Origin: Vulcanococcus sp.
GTDB lineage: Bacteria; Cyanobacteriota; Cyanobacteriia; PCC-6307; Cyanobiaceae
DNA: 64,000 nt
Assembly: GCA_019264575.1 (NCBI GenBank)
Contig: JAHUZV010000019.1
Span: 124,001-188,000, forward strand
Reading direction: 5' to 3'
A model generated the notes under the pieces. It did no database searches and had not been told where the DNA came from. It saw nothing but the letters and a program-made list of their open reading frames with translations. How positions within the stretch are numbered: position 1 is the stretch's first letter; each line of letters opens with the position of its first letter. A program made the position numbers and the translations under genes. Of this stretch, positions 44,319 through 53,387 are shown one piece after another.

Positions 44319-45092
44319 TCAGCTCGGTCCGGCGGGGTTTTCAGGGAAGTCCACACCAGTGATCTGGTTCTCGCTGTTGAGGATCACGTAGAGGTTGTCG
44401 GCGAGGCGATTGAACTGCACGTTCACCAGCACCAGGCGGGTGTCGGGGGTGGTTTCTGCCTCAACAGCGCGGCCCACTTTCACGAAATTGCCGGTTTCGC
44501 GCTGCAGTTCCAGCCATTTGCTCTGCAGCACCGCTGGGGTGAGCTCTACCTGGGTGCCAGGGCTGAGGAAGCTCTGGGCGGTGATGAAGTTGCCGGTGCT
44601 GATGGCTTGCACGAATTGCAGCGCCACCTGGCTGCTGGCGTCGTCAGCGCGATCGAAGTAATAGCGATCGATCTTGCCGCTGTTGTTCAGCACCATGAAC
44701 ACCACGCGCTTGCCGAGTTTGGTGGTGAGCTCGGCTTCCACGGTGCTGCCGCTCATGCCGCTCCGCACGCTGAGCAGCTCGTAGCTGAGCACCTTGGGTT
44801 GGGTGCGCATCGTGGCCGCGATCATCGACGGGCTGGTGACCGCCTGCATCTCCGGCGAGAACTGGGCAAAGCGCGCCTTGGCGTCGCCATTTTTCACCGC
44901 ATTGAGGATGCGAACCGCCGCTGCACGGGCTTGCTCCACAGAGAGGGCGGTGCCGCTGGTCGTGGCGGCAGCTTTGCTCGCAGCGCCTGTCTGGGCTTGG
45001 GCTAGCGGGGCGGTGGCGGCGGCACCGATCAGGCTGGCAGCCAGCAGAGCCGGCAGGGCGGAGCGCAGCGGGCGCAGCATCGCAGGAAGCAA
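44319..45092 (-). CDS. Secreted DUF3887-like protein
   Basis: 257 residues. Signal peptide: SALPALLAASLIGAAATAPLA then QA. The mature protein holds two similar alpha-beta repeats of about 105 residues: one with VRILNAVKNGDAKARFAQFS and VVFMVLNNSGKIDRYYF, the other with VQAISTGNFITAQSFLSPGT and NLYVILNSENQITGVDFPEN. The repeated pattern (a helix that scans a small domain, then V-LNxxxxI-xYYF) matches the DUF3887 fold found in many periplasmic proteins. Function unknown. ATG 45080 is an alternative start. It is only 9 bp from the upstream CocE hydrolase gene. Confidence 0.82.
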   Translation of the reverse strand: MLPAMLRPLRSALPALLAASLIGAAATAPLAQAQTGAASKAAATTSGTALSVEQARAAAVRILNAVKNGDAKARFAQFSPEMQAVTSPSMIAATMRTQPKVLSYELLSVRSGMSGSTVEAELTTKLGKRVVFMVLNNSGKIDRYYFDRADDASSQVALQFVQAISTGNFITAQSFLSPGTQVELTPAVLQSKWLELQRETGNFVKVGRAVEAETTPDTRLVLVNVQFNRLADNLYVILNSENQITGVDFPENPAGPS

Positions 45093-45101
45093 CAGTGGGC
45101 C

Positions 45102-46721
45102 TCAGTTTGCCCCAACCATTGGCTGGATGCTGAGGCTGGCTGCGCCGAGCTCCAGCTCCACGCTGATCACCCGATGCTGGGCCCCGGCGGGACCATGGGG
45201 CTGCGTGCCATCGCCGGGATTCACGGCGATCTGCGGCCAGGCCGCCAGGCCTAACGAAAGGCGCAGACGTTCCCCGGGCTGCAGGGTGAGCAGCAGCGGC
45301 TGCAACTCCACCCGGCGGGGGCCCATCGTTTGGCAGCTCTCTCCCAGCCAGCGGGCCACGCCGCTGCTGCATTGGCGCACCTGGCCATCGGGGTGCACCA
45401 CCGACAAGGCGGCGCAGAGGTCGAAGCCCGGCTGATCGGCTTTCGCCTCCAGCTCCAGCACAGGCCGCCCCAGCAGTCGCATCGGCTGATCCAACACCGC
45501 GCTGTTGAAGCAGGCCACATCGGTGCGTTGATCCAGATCGGTGCGCAGCACAGCGCCGGCATCGAGGCCGAGATGCCCCCCACGCCCCGGCAGCGGACGC
45601 CAGGGGTCATGCACGATCGTGAGGGAGCCGCCTGCGCTGCTGATCGCGCTGGCAGCCGTTGGGATCAGTTGCCCCTCCGTGGCATCAACTGCCGCCAGGC
45701 CTGCACTGCTCAGCGTCCAGCGCTGGTCGCTGCAGGCCGTGGGGTCCAGCGGTTGCCATTGGTCATCAGCCATGTCCTGCAGCGCCGTGGTGATTGCAGC
45801 GTTCTGCGGCAGCGGTGCAAGGCTCGCTGGGCCGGCTTCACTGGCTTCGATCAGGTGGCGGCGGAAGAACGCCAGCTGCAGTTGATCGAGGCCGCCTTTC
45901 CATTGGAGATGGTTCCAGGCGCCCAGCCGTAGCCACGGCTCACCCCCGGCGGCCCGGGCCCGCTGCCATAGCTCCAGCACCCCCAGCAGATGGGGATCGT
46001 GCCAGCCGCCGATCAGCAGCATCGGCTTACGCCACAGGGCCTCCGGTGGCTCATGCCGCGTCCAACCTGCTGGCTGGGCCGGATCGAGCTGTAACCAAGC
46101 TGCCGCCATGCCCTCGGGATCCAGCCGCGCCAGCAGCGCCGGGCCATGGCGCAAAAAGTCGCCACTCTCCAGGCTGCGGCGGATCTCCCACCAACCCTGC
46201 TCATCGCCGCGGCGCTGGCAGGCCTGAGCCGCCAGCTGCAGCCCCCAGCCCAGGCCGAGGGCCCACCAGTGGCAGCCCCCTTCGCTGGCCCAGTGGCGCC
46301 GCTCATCCAGTCCGGCCATCGCCGGCGCCAGGGCATCGGGCAGCTGCTCCTCATCGGCCAGGAGCAGCTGAGTGAGCCCCTGGTAAGAGAAGCCATAGGT
46401 GCCCACCCGTCCGTTGCACCAGCTCTGGGCCCGCAACCAGGCGAGGGTGCTGCTGCCATCAGCAGCCTCCTGGCAGAACCCGCGGAACGTGCCTTCGGAG
46501 TCGCCGCGGCCGCGCACGTCCTGCACCGCCACAGCAAAGCCGTGGCTGGCGTACCACTGCGGATGGGCGTAGGTCACCGTGGAGGCGATGGCCCGCCCAT
46601 AGGGCTGGCGCATCAGCAACACGGGCCAGGGGCCTTGGCCTGCTGGGGTCCACACCCGGCAGCGCAGTTTCAAGCCATCGGCCGTTGGAATCCAGTGGTC
46701 GCTCACAGCGCTGGCGCGCAC
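45102..46721 (-). CDS. CocE/NonD-family alpha/beta hydrolase
   Basis: 539 residues of the X-Pro dipeptidyl-peptidase/cocaine-esterase class. The nucleophile Ser112 sits in GTYGFSYQG; the Asp-rich DVRGRGDSEGTFRG before it is a family signature. The acid and base (Asp, His) lie in GGWHDPHLLGVLELW and LRLGAWNHLQWKG. The C-terminal jelly-roll domain (about 340-539) has PGRGGHLGLDAGAVLRTDL and LQPGERLRLSLGLAAWPQI. These enzymes cleave esters, amides or peptides; the substrate is unknown. No ATG is in frame: GTG 46721 or GTG 46706 must start it. It overlaps none of its neighbours and follows the small secreted gene by 4 bp. Confidence 0.9.
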   Translation of the reverse strand: MRASAVSDHWIPTADGLKLRCRVWTPAGQGPWPVLLMRQPYGRAIASTVTYAHPQWYASHGFAVAVQDVRGRGDSEGTFRGFCQEAADGSSTLAWLRAQSWCNGRVGTYGFSYQGLTQLLLADEEQLPDALAPAMAGLDERRHWASEGGCHWWALGLGWGLQLAAQACQRRGDEQGWWEIRRSLESGDFLRHGPALLARLDPEGMAAAWLQLDPAQPAGWTRHEPPEALWRKPMLLIGGWHDPHLLGVLELWQRARAAGGEPWLRLGAWNHLQWKGGLDQLQLAFFRRHLIEASEAGPASLAPLPQNAAITTALQDMADDQWQPLDPTACSDQRWTLSSAGLAAVDATEGQLIPTAASAISSAGGSLTIVHDPWRPLPGRGGHLGLDAGAVLRTDLDQRTDVACFNSAVLDQPMRLLGRPVLELEAKADQPGFDLCAALSVVHPDGQVRQCSSGVARWLGESCQTMGPRRVELQPLLLTLQPGERLRLSLGLAAWPQIAVNPGDGTQPHGPAGAQHRVISVELELGAASLSIQPMVGAN

Positions 46722-46725
46722 GAGC

Positions 46726-47019
46726 TCAGCGCACGTCTGGGCAGTACAGGCCCACCACGTAGGTGGAGAGAATCTCGGCGTCGGTGTTGTTTAACCCCTG
46801 CCGGGCGGCGATCTGCGCCACGGCTTGCGGCGAGGTGTAGGAGAGCCCCTGGGCGTTGAGCGCTTTCAATTCGCTGCATAGGGCCTTGGCCCGCTGGGGA
46901 TTGTTTTTCACTGACTCCAGCAGCGGTGAATTGGCCAGGGAGGGTGCTGCCGTCAGCAGCGGTGTGGCCAGGGCGAAGGCAATCGCCAGCCCTGGGCCGC
47001 TCAGGCGGGTTGGGGTCAT
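46726..47019 (-). CDS. Small secreted protein of unknown function
   Basis: 97 residues. A signal peptide (GLAIAFALATPLLTAAPSLA, then N) precedes a short helical domain: LLESVKNNPQRAKALCSELK, ALNAQGLSYTSPQAVAQIAA and NNTDAEILSTYVVGLYCPDV. The two mature cysteines (ALCSE and LYCPD) could form a disulfide. The last 40 residues look like a conserved domain; I recognise no named family. It lies 4 bp upstream of the CocE hydrolase gene on the same strand and is likely co-transcribed. Confidence 0.75.
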   Translation of the reverse strand: MTPTRLSGPGLAIAFALATPLLTAAPSLANSPLLESVKNNPQRAKALCSELKALNAQGLSYTSPQAVAQIAARQGLNNTDAEILSTYVVGLYCPDVR

Positions 47020-47094
47020 GGCAGTGCGGCCGTAGGCGCAGAAGGATCTTTTTCCATTTCAAGGAGGCTGCTGCCCCCTGCTGTGCGGTTGGGG

Positions 47095-47499
47095 TCACTT
47101 CCCGGAGCGACTGGAAGCCTGCTGGGCCCGTTGGATCCAGAGGCGCACTGTGCTGGCATCGATCCTGGCCGGGGCCATCCCGGTGAGCGAACGCTCCAAG
47201 CGCCCCAGTTGGGTGAGCAGCTGCTGCGGAGAGGCCTGCGCTAACCCCCGGCTGGAGGCGATCCCGGCGTAGAGCAAGAGTGCGGCCTCGTGGGGTTGCA
47301 ACTGCAGCTCCACCACCAGCTGCGCCTGGCCGCGCAGCTTGCGCAGCTGGCGCTCCAGGGCACCGCCATGGCTCGAGAGCACCCGCAGTTGGCCATCGCT
47401 GAGGGCGGCCAGCTCCTCCCAACTGTTGATGCCCTGCTTCTGCAGGACCTGCTCTTCCTTGCGGAAGTGCTTGGGCAGTGGGCCGAGAGGATGGCTCAA
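47095..47499 (-). CDS. DUF4332-like helix-hairpin-helix protein
   Basis: 134 residues. The N-terminal LPKHFRKEEQVLQKQGINSW followed by EELAALSDGQLRVLSSHGGA resembles the DUF4332 helix-hairpin-helix pattern, and the second half (HEAALLLYAGIASSRGLAQA, SPQQLLTQLGRLERSL) looks like a second such unit. HhH units often bind DNA or nucleotides without sequence specificity. Basic overall. Its ATG at 47499 is 18 bp from the Ycf51 gene stop on the same strand. Cyanobacterial family, function unknown. Confidence 0.78.
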   Translation of the reverse strand: MSHPLGPLPKHFRKEEQVLQKQGINSWEELAALSDGQLRVLSSHGGALERQLRKLRGQAQLVVELQLQPHEAALLLYAGIASSRGLAQASPQQLLTQLGRLERSLTGMAPARIDASTVRLWIQRAQQASSRSGK

Positions 47500-47517
47500 T
47501 GGCCCGAAGCTCCCTGT

Positions 47518-47979
47518 TTAACCCTGCAGGCTGACGCTGCCATCGGCCAGGTTGCGAATGGCTGTGGCGAGCACCACGGGGGTGTCGGTGCCGGGGGCGG
47601 TGGCTTCAACCCGGCGCAGACGCACTTCCACCAGCTCGGTGCCGCGGCCGCTGCCCCTCAGATTGAGGGCGACCTGCTGCACCGACGGCCCAAAGGCGGC
47701 AGGGTCGAGATCTGCCGGTGCTGCAGCCACCACCAGATCCGTGCCGTTGTCGAACACCACCGGCACACTCACTGCACCATCCACCAGCTGGCGCGGCGCG
47801 TAGCTCACAGCAAAGGCGAGGCACGACAGCGACAGCAGCACCGTGAAGCTGGTGACCCCCACCAGGCGGAAGCGGATGCCCCAACGCACCACGAACGCCA
47901 CCACGGTGAGCAGCAGCAGCACAGCTGATGCAACACCCAGCCACTCGCCGGCGGTGAGCAGCAGGGGATCAGCGCGCAT
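47518..47979 (-). CDS. Ycf51 (DUF2518) family membrane protein
   Basis: 153 residues. Two hydrophobic helices lead: AGEWLGVASAVLLLLTVVAF, then VRWGIRFRLVGVTSFTVLLS and LSLSCLAFAVSYAPRQLVDG. A soluble domain follows (VSVPVVFDNGTDLVVAAAPA, VQQVALNLRGSGRGTELVEV) and ends in LATAIRNLADGSVSLQ. This matches Ycf51, a protein encoded in red-algal plastids and cyanobacteria whose role is not established. It is divergent from the TamB-like gene with 33 bp between start codons. Confidence 0.85.
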   Translation of the reverse strand: MRADPLLLTAGEWLGVASAVLLLLTVVAFVVRWGIRFRLVGVTSFTVLLSLSCLAFAVSYAPRQLVDGAVSVPVVFDNGTDLVVAAAPADLDPAAFGPSVQQVALNLRGSGRGTELVEVRLRRVEATAPGTDTPVVLATAIRNLADGSVSLQG

Positions 47980-48012
47980 GGGGGCTCGGCGGTTCGAAAG
48001 ATCACCTTTATA

Positions 48013-51000
48013 TTGCGGCCTGCTCAGACGCCGAGACCCACGGGCCGCCGGATCCGCCGATCCCTTCGCCGATCAGGCCGCCCTGTTGGCGTGAACGAGC
48101 TGGCCGCATCGCGGCCGGTGGTGGTGCTTGCTGGCTTCGGCTTGATCGGCCTGGTTTCAGTCGGCTGGATCGGTGCCGATCGCCTGGCTGAGCGCCTCTA
48201 CAACGAACGCCGCCCCTGGCTCGAGCGGATCGTGAGTGGGGCCCTCGGGCAGCCCCTTGAGCTGGGGCCTTATGCGGGCCTGCGCCCCCTCGGTTTCGCG
48301 GCGGGCCGCAGTCGTTTTGTGCCGGTGCCCAACAACCCCTCCAGCGTGGATGCGCCGGCGGTGGAACTGGCGCTGGATCCCTTGGCCAGCCTGCTGCAAC
48401 GCGCCTTGGTGCTGCAGATCCGTGTGCTGCGGCCCAGCGTGGAACTGCGCCGCAACGCCCGCGGAGCCTTCTGGGAGTTACCCACCCAGAAGCCCGGCCG
48501 GGAACCACCCAGGGTGGCCCTGCGCATTCAGGTGCCTCAGCCCGGGCGGGGCGTGCTTCACAGCCTGGCGGGATCCATCCCGTTCACGGTGCGGGGTGAA
48601 GCCGATCTGCCGCTGTGGCGCCGTGAGGTTGATCTGCGCGGCACGCTCAGCCCGCAGGCTGGCGGGCAGTTGCCGTTCCAGCTGCAGGCCAATTGGCAGC
48701 AGCGTTCTTGGCGCCTGCAAGTCCAGCCGCAGCGGCTTCCGCTCAAGCCCCTGGTGCCGCTGCTGCCGGTGGGTCTGCATGGCCAGCTGGTGGGACGCCT
48801 CGATGGCTTGGTGGAGGGGCAGCTGCAGCTGCAGCTGCAGCGCCGCTCCGGTGTGGGCAGCTGCTCCGGTGGCCTGAACGCCACGGCCGTGCGCTGGCGC
48901 CCCCAGGGCCTAGCTACCCCACTCACGGCTCAGGCCCTGCCGCTGCAGTGTTCTGATCGTGGTTTGCGGCTGGCACCCTCCGCCTTGGCCTGGGGTGATT
49001 GGCGTGGCCGGCTGCAGGGGGTGCTGGCGTTGCCGAAGGGCACGCTGCAGTTGCAGTTGCAGGCCCGCGAGCCCCGTGCGGGGCATCAGCTCCAGGCACA
49101 GCTGCGGGGGCCGTGGCAACAACCCAACCTGCAGCTCTCCGCTGCGTGGCAGGGGCTGCGCCTGGCCCAGCGGCCCGCCCAGCCCCTGCGGCTGGAGTCG
49201 TTGATGGCCATTCGCAGTCAGCCCACGTTCCGCGTCACGGTGCCGCGGCTTCAGTTGCGCTACGGCGACAGCAGCCTCCAGGCCAGTGGGGCGCTCTGGC
49301 CGCTGGTTGAGCTGCGCAGCGGTGCGCTGCAGCTGGGCCGTGAGCTCAAGCCTGCCTTGGCTCCTCTGCTGGGAGAGGTGCCGCGGCTGAGCGCTGTGTT
49401 GCAGCAGAAGGGTGGTTGGAATCGCCCGCAGCTGCAGCTGGATCTGCGCCAACAGGCCAATCCACTGCTGGGCAACTGGTTGGCCCAGCTGCGCTTGCAG
49501 ACGCAGCTGGTGGAACTGCAACGCTTCCAATCCCCGCTGCTGGAGGCCTCCGGGCGGCTGCCTCTGCGCTCGGCGCCGCGCTCTGGTTGGAGCGCCGGTG
49601 CCCTGCAGCTGCAGCTGGATCTACGCAACTATCCGCTGCAGCGCCTCAGCGCACTGCTGGGCACCCGCTTGCGCGGGCAGCTGGATGTCTGGGGAACGGT
49701 GCAGGGGCCTTTGGCCCAGCTGCAACCGAACTTGCAGCTGCTGGTGCGCGATCCGGGGGTGGGGCCGCTGCAGTTGTTGGAGAGCTGGCGCGGCGTGCTC
49801 GAGGGCTCGCGCGCTGGCGGGGGCAACCTGGCGCTGGAGGCGTTGGCGCCGGCCCAGCCGGGCCAGTTGCAGGCTCAGCTCGATCGCCGCTGGTTGCCGC
49901 AGGCCGTGAACCTGCAACGCGAGGGCGGTTCGCTTCGCTTCGCCGGCGATCCACGCCGCTACCAATGGAGCGCCGAGGCGTTCCCCCTGGCGGGTCTGGA
50001 ATTTGCCCTGGGTCCGAGCGGCCGCTTCCAGCCCTTGGGCGGCGCGTTGAGCGGCAAGGGACAGTTGGATCTGCAACCGCTTTGGATCACGGGCGAGATC
50101 AGCCTGGATCGCCCTCACCTGCTTGGCCTCTACGGCAGGCGCCTCACCGCCAGCGGCACCTACCGCCAGGGCCGCTACAGCGCTGTGGGCAACTGGCAGG
50201 GCGAGCAAGACGACAGCGTTGCCATGCGCCTGCGGGGCGAGCAGGGTGGCCCGCTCTGGGCCCGCTTTGAAGCGCGCCGCTTCGGCTCCCAAACCCTGCA
50301 GGAGTTCTGGCGATCAGCCCAGCTGTGGCGCAGCGGGCCGCCTCGCCTGGCGGGCTCGGCCGCCGATCTCCAGGGCCTGGTGATCGACACCCTGGGGCTG
50401 AGCCTCAACGATCAACTGCAGGCCCTGGAGCGGGCCCAGCTGCAGGTGGCCGCTGCGCTCGCCCGCCAGCGCAGCAGCGCGGAACGGCTCGATCCACGCC
50501 AGCTGCAGGGCCTGATGGATGCCGATCTCACCCTCACGGGGCCATCGATCGCGCGCCTCTCTCTGGATCTTCAGGCCAGCGGCCATCTGTGGTTGCGCGG
50601 CGCCGATCGCGACCAGGCCCTCACGGCAGCTCCGGTGCAACTCACCCTGCAGGGCCCCCTCGGTGGTGCCACCACCTTCTCGGTGGAGCATCTGCCGCTG
50701 GCGCTCCTGGCCCTGTTCACCACGGTGCCCGATGGCTTGAGTGGTGGTCTGGCTGCCAGCGGACGCTTTGCCCTCGGCGATGGTCGCCGCCGCCCTGAGT
50801 TGCAACTGGCCCTCGCCCTGCAGGATGCCTCCTTGGCTGGAGCCCCCCTGCGGTTGGAGCGGGGCGATCTGGCCCTGGAGAACAACACCATCACCCTCGA
50901 TTGGTCGCTGCGCAGCGATGGGGCGGCCAACAGCGTGGATGTGAAAGGCACGGTGCCGCTGCAGCCCACCAGTGATGCCTTGGAGTTGCGGGTGGCCAGC

Positions 51001-52482
51001 CGCGGCGACGGGCTGCAGTTCCTTTCGGTGCTTGGGGGGCCGGGGGTTCAGTGGCAGCAGGGCAGCGTCGACCTGCAGCTGCTCGTGCGCGGGTCGCTTG
51101 AGACGCCTGTGGCCAATGGCTTCCTGCGCTTCCGCGATGGCGTGCTGCAAGTGGCCGGGCAGACCATGCGCGAGCTGGAGGCAACTGTTCTGTTTGATTT
51201 CAGTGAGCTGGAGCTGCAGCAGCTCACCGCCCGCATCGGCGACAAGGGTCAGATCAGTGGCAGCGGCCAGCTCGGGTTGATCGAGCCCCTGGCTCAACCG
51301 AAGCGCCGGCTGGCGCTGCAGGTGCAGCAGGCGCCCTTCAAGCTGCCGCGCATGCAGGCCATCGCCAGCGGTGAGGTGGAGGTGGCTGGCTCCCTGCGTT
51401 CGCCGGAGCTCTCGGGTGAGCTGCAACTCACCCGCGGCAGCTTGAACGTGCAGCCCGGCCAGCTCGCCACGGAAGACGAACCCACCCGCCCCGTGACGGT
51501 GCGGGAGCTGGTGGAAGCCAAATGGGACTTCAAACAGCCGCTGCTGGTGATGGGCCAGCAGCTGGAAAGTTCCGCCAGCCAGGACCTGCGGGCAGCAGTG
51601 CCTGATCTGCCCTTCCTGCGCTTCAACGCCCTGCGCCTGCGGCTGGGCCCGGATCTGAAGGTGGGTGTTCCCAACGTGCTCAACTTCAACACCGGTGGGG
51701 TGCTCACCCTGCGCGGTGCCCTGGATCCTTCGCTGCAGGTGAGCGGTGTGGTGCGCCTGCTCAACGGCCGCCTCAGCCTGTTCACCACCAACTTCAGCCT
51801 CGATCCCGACGCCCCCAACGTGGCGGTGTTCACCCCGAGCCTCGGGCTGATTCCCTACGTGGATATCGCCCTGCGCACCCGCGTGTCCGACACGCTGGTG
51901 GCCAATGAAACCAACCGTTCCAACCTCTACGACTGGAACGTGACTGCTCCGGCCAACTCCATCGATCAGCTGCGCCTGGTGAAGGTGCGGGTGGAGGCCT
52001 CCGGGCCAGCAGATCGCCTCGCCGACAACATTCGCCTCACCAGTTCACCGCCGCTGCCGCAGGAGCGGCTGGTGGCCTTGATCGGTGGCAACTCCTTGGT
52101 GGGTTTGGCGGGGGGCAATGCCGGTGCGGCGCTGGCCACGGTGCTGGGCCAATCGCTGCTCTCGCCCGTGGTGGGCGGGCTGAGCGATGCCTTCGGCCAG
52201 CGGCTCACCTTTGCTCTTTATCCCACCTACTTCGCGCCCGAAGAGGTGGTGGCTTCGGAGAACCGCTCCCGCCGCTTGCCTTCGCAGCTGGTGTTGGGTT
52301 CGGAGATCGGTCTGGATGTCACCGAGCGCTTCAACTTCTCGCTGTTGGCCGCGCCCAACCGCAGCGATATCCCCCCTCAGGTGACGCTCCGCTATCAGGC
52401 CAGTGATCGGGTGGGTGTGCAGACCTCGATTGATACCCAGGGCCGCTGGCAGAGCCAGTTGCAGTTGCTCTTCCGCTTTTAG
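48013..52482 (+). CDS. TamB-like (DUF490) envelope-spanning protein
   Basis: 1489 residues, the largest protein here. A basic N-terminus (RRIRRSLRRSGR) precedes one membrane helix (PVVVLAGFGLIGLVSVGWIG). About 1100 residues of repetitive Leu/Gln/Gly-rich beta strands follow (for example GQLQLQLQRRSG, LQLQLQARE), forming the long beta-groove of AsmA/TamB-type lipid-transfer proteins. The C-terminal DUF490 domain starts near residue 1150 (SGELQLTRGSLNVQPGQL) and includes FNTGGVLTLRGALDPSLQVS and RLLNGRLSLFTTNFSLDPD. The plastid homologue is TIC236. The start is uncertain: TTG 48013 or GTG 48085/48091, since a TATATT that could be a -10 overlaps the TTG. Confidence 0.9.
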   Translation: MRPAQTPRPTGRRIRRSLRRSGRPVGVNELAASRPVVVLAGFGLIGLVSVGWIGADRLAERLYNERRPWLERIVSGALGQPLELGPYAGLRPLGFAAGRSRFVPVPNNPSSVDAPAVELALDPLASLLQRALVLQIRVLRPSVELRRNARGAFWELPTQKPGREPPRVALRIQVPQPGRGVLHSLAGSIPFTVRGEADLPLWRREVDLRGTLSPQAGGQLPFQLQANWQQRSWRLQVQPQRLPLKPLVPLLPVGLHGQLVGRLDGLVEGQLQLQLQRRSGVGSCSGGLNATAVRWRPQGLATPLTAQALPLQCSDRGLRLAPSALAWGDWRGRLQGVLALPKGTLQLQLQAREPRAGHQLQAQLRGPWQQPNLQLSAAWQGLRLAQRPAQPLRLESLMAIRSQPTFRVTVPRLQLRYGDSSLQASGALWPLVELRSGALQLGRELKPALAPLLGEVPRLSAVLQQKGGWNRPQLQLDLRQQANPLLGNWLAQLRLQTQLVELQRFQSPLLEASGRLPLRSAPRSGWSAGALQLQLDLRNYPLQRLSALLGTRLRGQLDVWGTVQGPLAQLQPNLQLLVRDPGVGPLQLLESWRGVLEGSRAGGGNLALEALAPAQPGQLQAQLDRRWLPQAVNLQREGGSLRFAGDPRRYQWSAEAFPLAGLEFALGPSGRFQPLGGALSGKGQLDLQPLWITGEISLDRPHLLGLYGRRLTASGTYRQGRYSAVGNWQGEQDDSVAMRLRGEQGGPLWARFEARRFGSQTLQEFWRSAQLWRSGPPRLAGSAADLQGLVIDTLGLSLNDQLQALERAQLQVAAALARQRSSAERLDPRQLQGLMDADLTLTGPSIARLSLDLQASGHLWLRGADRDQALTAAPVQLTLQGPLGGATTFSVEHLPLALLALFTTVPDGLSGGLAASGRFALGDGRRRPELQLALALQDASLAGAPLRLERGDLALENNTITLDWSLRSDGAANSVDVKGTVPLQPTSDALELRVASRGDGLQFLSVLGGPGVQWQQGSVDLQLLVRGSLETPVANGFLRFRDGVLQVAGQTMRELEATVLFDFSELELQQLTARIGDKGQISGSGQLGLIEPLAQPKRRLALQVQQAPFKLPRMQAIASGEVEVAGSLRSPELSGELQLTRGSLNVQPGQLATEDEPTRPVTVRELVEAKWDFKQPLLVMGQQLESSASQDLRAAVPDLPFLRFNALRLRLGPDLKVGVPNVLNFNTGGVLTLRGALDPSLQVSGVVRLLNGRLSLFTTNFSLDPDAPNVAVFTPSLGLIPYVDIALRTRVSDTLVANETNRSNLYDWNVTAPANSIDQLRLVKVRVEASGPADRLADNIRLTSSPPLPQERLVALIGGNSLVGLAGGNAGAALATVLGQSLLSPVVGGLSDAFGQRLTFALYPTYFAPEEVVASENRSRRLPSQLVLGSEIGLDVTERFNFSLLAAPNRSDIPPQVTLRYQASDRVGVQTSIDTQGRWQSQLQLLFRF

Positions 52483-52491
52483 GTTGCTGCC

Positions 52492-53382
52492 ATGGCCCAG
52501 TTGATCGGTGTGGATCTGGGCGGCACGGCGATCAAGCTGGGCCGCTTCTCGGTGGAGGGGCAGCTGCTGGCCGAGCTGGAGGTGCCCACACCTCAGCCGC
52601 CGATGCCCGGTGCGGTGGTGATGGCTTTGGTGGAGGCCGTGCAGCAGCTCGATCCCGATGGATTGGCCACGTGCGTAGGGGTTGGCCTGCCGGGCCCGAT
52701 GGATGCGGCGGGCCGGGTGGCGCGGGTTTGCATCAATTTGCCGGGGTGGGAGCAGATTCCGTTGGCGGAGTGGTTGGAGCCGCAGCTGCAGCGGCGCGTC
52801 ACCCTGGCGAACGACGGCAATTGCGCCGTGGTAGGGGAGGCTTGGCATGGCGCAGCCAGGGGCTACAGCGATGTGCTGTTGCTCACTCTCGGCACCGGCG
52901 TGGGCGGTGGAGTGTTGCTGGGCGGCAGCTTGTTCACGGGCCACGGTGGTGCGGCGGCGGAACCTGGCCTGATCTGCATCGATCCTGAGGGGCCCGCCTG
53001 CAACAGCGGCAACCGCGGTTCCCTTGAGCAGTTCTGCAGCATCGGCGCGCTGGCGCGTGAATCTCCTCTGAACCCGCAGGCGCTCTGCCGTTTGGCCGAT
53101 CAGGGCGATGCCGAGGCCCTGGCGATCTGGCAGCGCTACGGCCGCCGCCTGGGCGTGGGGCTGAGCTCATTGATCTACGTGCTGACCCCCGAGTTGGTGT
53201 TGATCGGGGGTGGTTTGAGTGCGGCCAGTGCGCACTTCCTTCCGGCTGCACTGGCAGAAGTGGAGCAGCGGGTGCAGCGCGAAAGCCGCCAGGGCCTGGA
53301 GCTGCGCCGCTGCGCCCTGGGCAATGGGGCAGGCCGTCTCGGTGCCGCACGCCTGGCGCTCGATCGGTTGCTCAACGCCTAG
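52492..53382 (+). CDS. ROK-family kinase, probably glucokinase
   Basis: 296 residues. The ATP-binding start is [20 protein letters not shown]; the substrate element is [20 protein letters not shown] with [20 protein letters not shown], followed by [19 protein letters not shown]. The Glu-His region reads [14 protein letters not shown]. The zinc motif, usually C-x-C-G-x2-G-C, is degraded to CNSGNRGS: one of the three motif cysteines remains, so structural zinc is doubtful. ROK glucokinases supply glucose-6-phosphate from glycogen or sucrose breakdown. It begins 9 bp after the TamB gene and ends 5 bp before proA. Confidence 0.9.
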   Translation: MAQLIGVDLGGTAIKLGRFSVEGQLLAELEVPTPQPPMPGAVVMALVEAVQQLDPDGLATCVGVGLPGPMDAAGRVARVCINLPGWEQIPLAEWLEPQLQRRVTLANDGNCAVVGEAWHGAARGYSDVLLLTLGTGVGGGVLLGGSLFTGHGGAAAEPGLICIDPEGPACNSGNRGSLEQFCSIGALARESPLNPQALCRLADQGDAEALAIWQRYGRRLGVGLSSLIYVLTPELVLIGGGLSAASAHFLPAALAEVEQRVQRESRQGLELRRCALGNGAGRLGAARLALDRLLNA

Positions 53383-53387
53383 CTGGG

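Noticed and set aside
42681..45005. 774-residue open frame antisense to glgB and the DUF3887-like gene
   Set aside because: Same GC-bias artefact. It crosses two well-supported genes and shows no motif of its own.
48815..48845. CAGCTG repeats in the TamB-like gene
   Set aside because: The repeats encode Leu-Gln runs of the beta-groove and follow codon bias in a repetitive protein. Not a separate repeat element.
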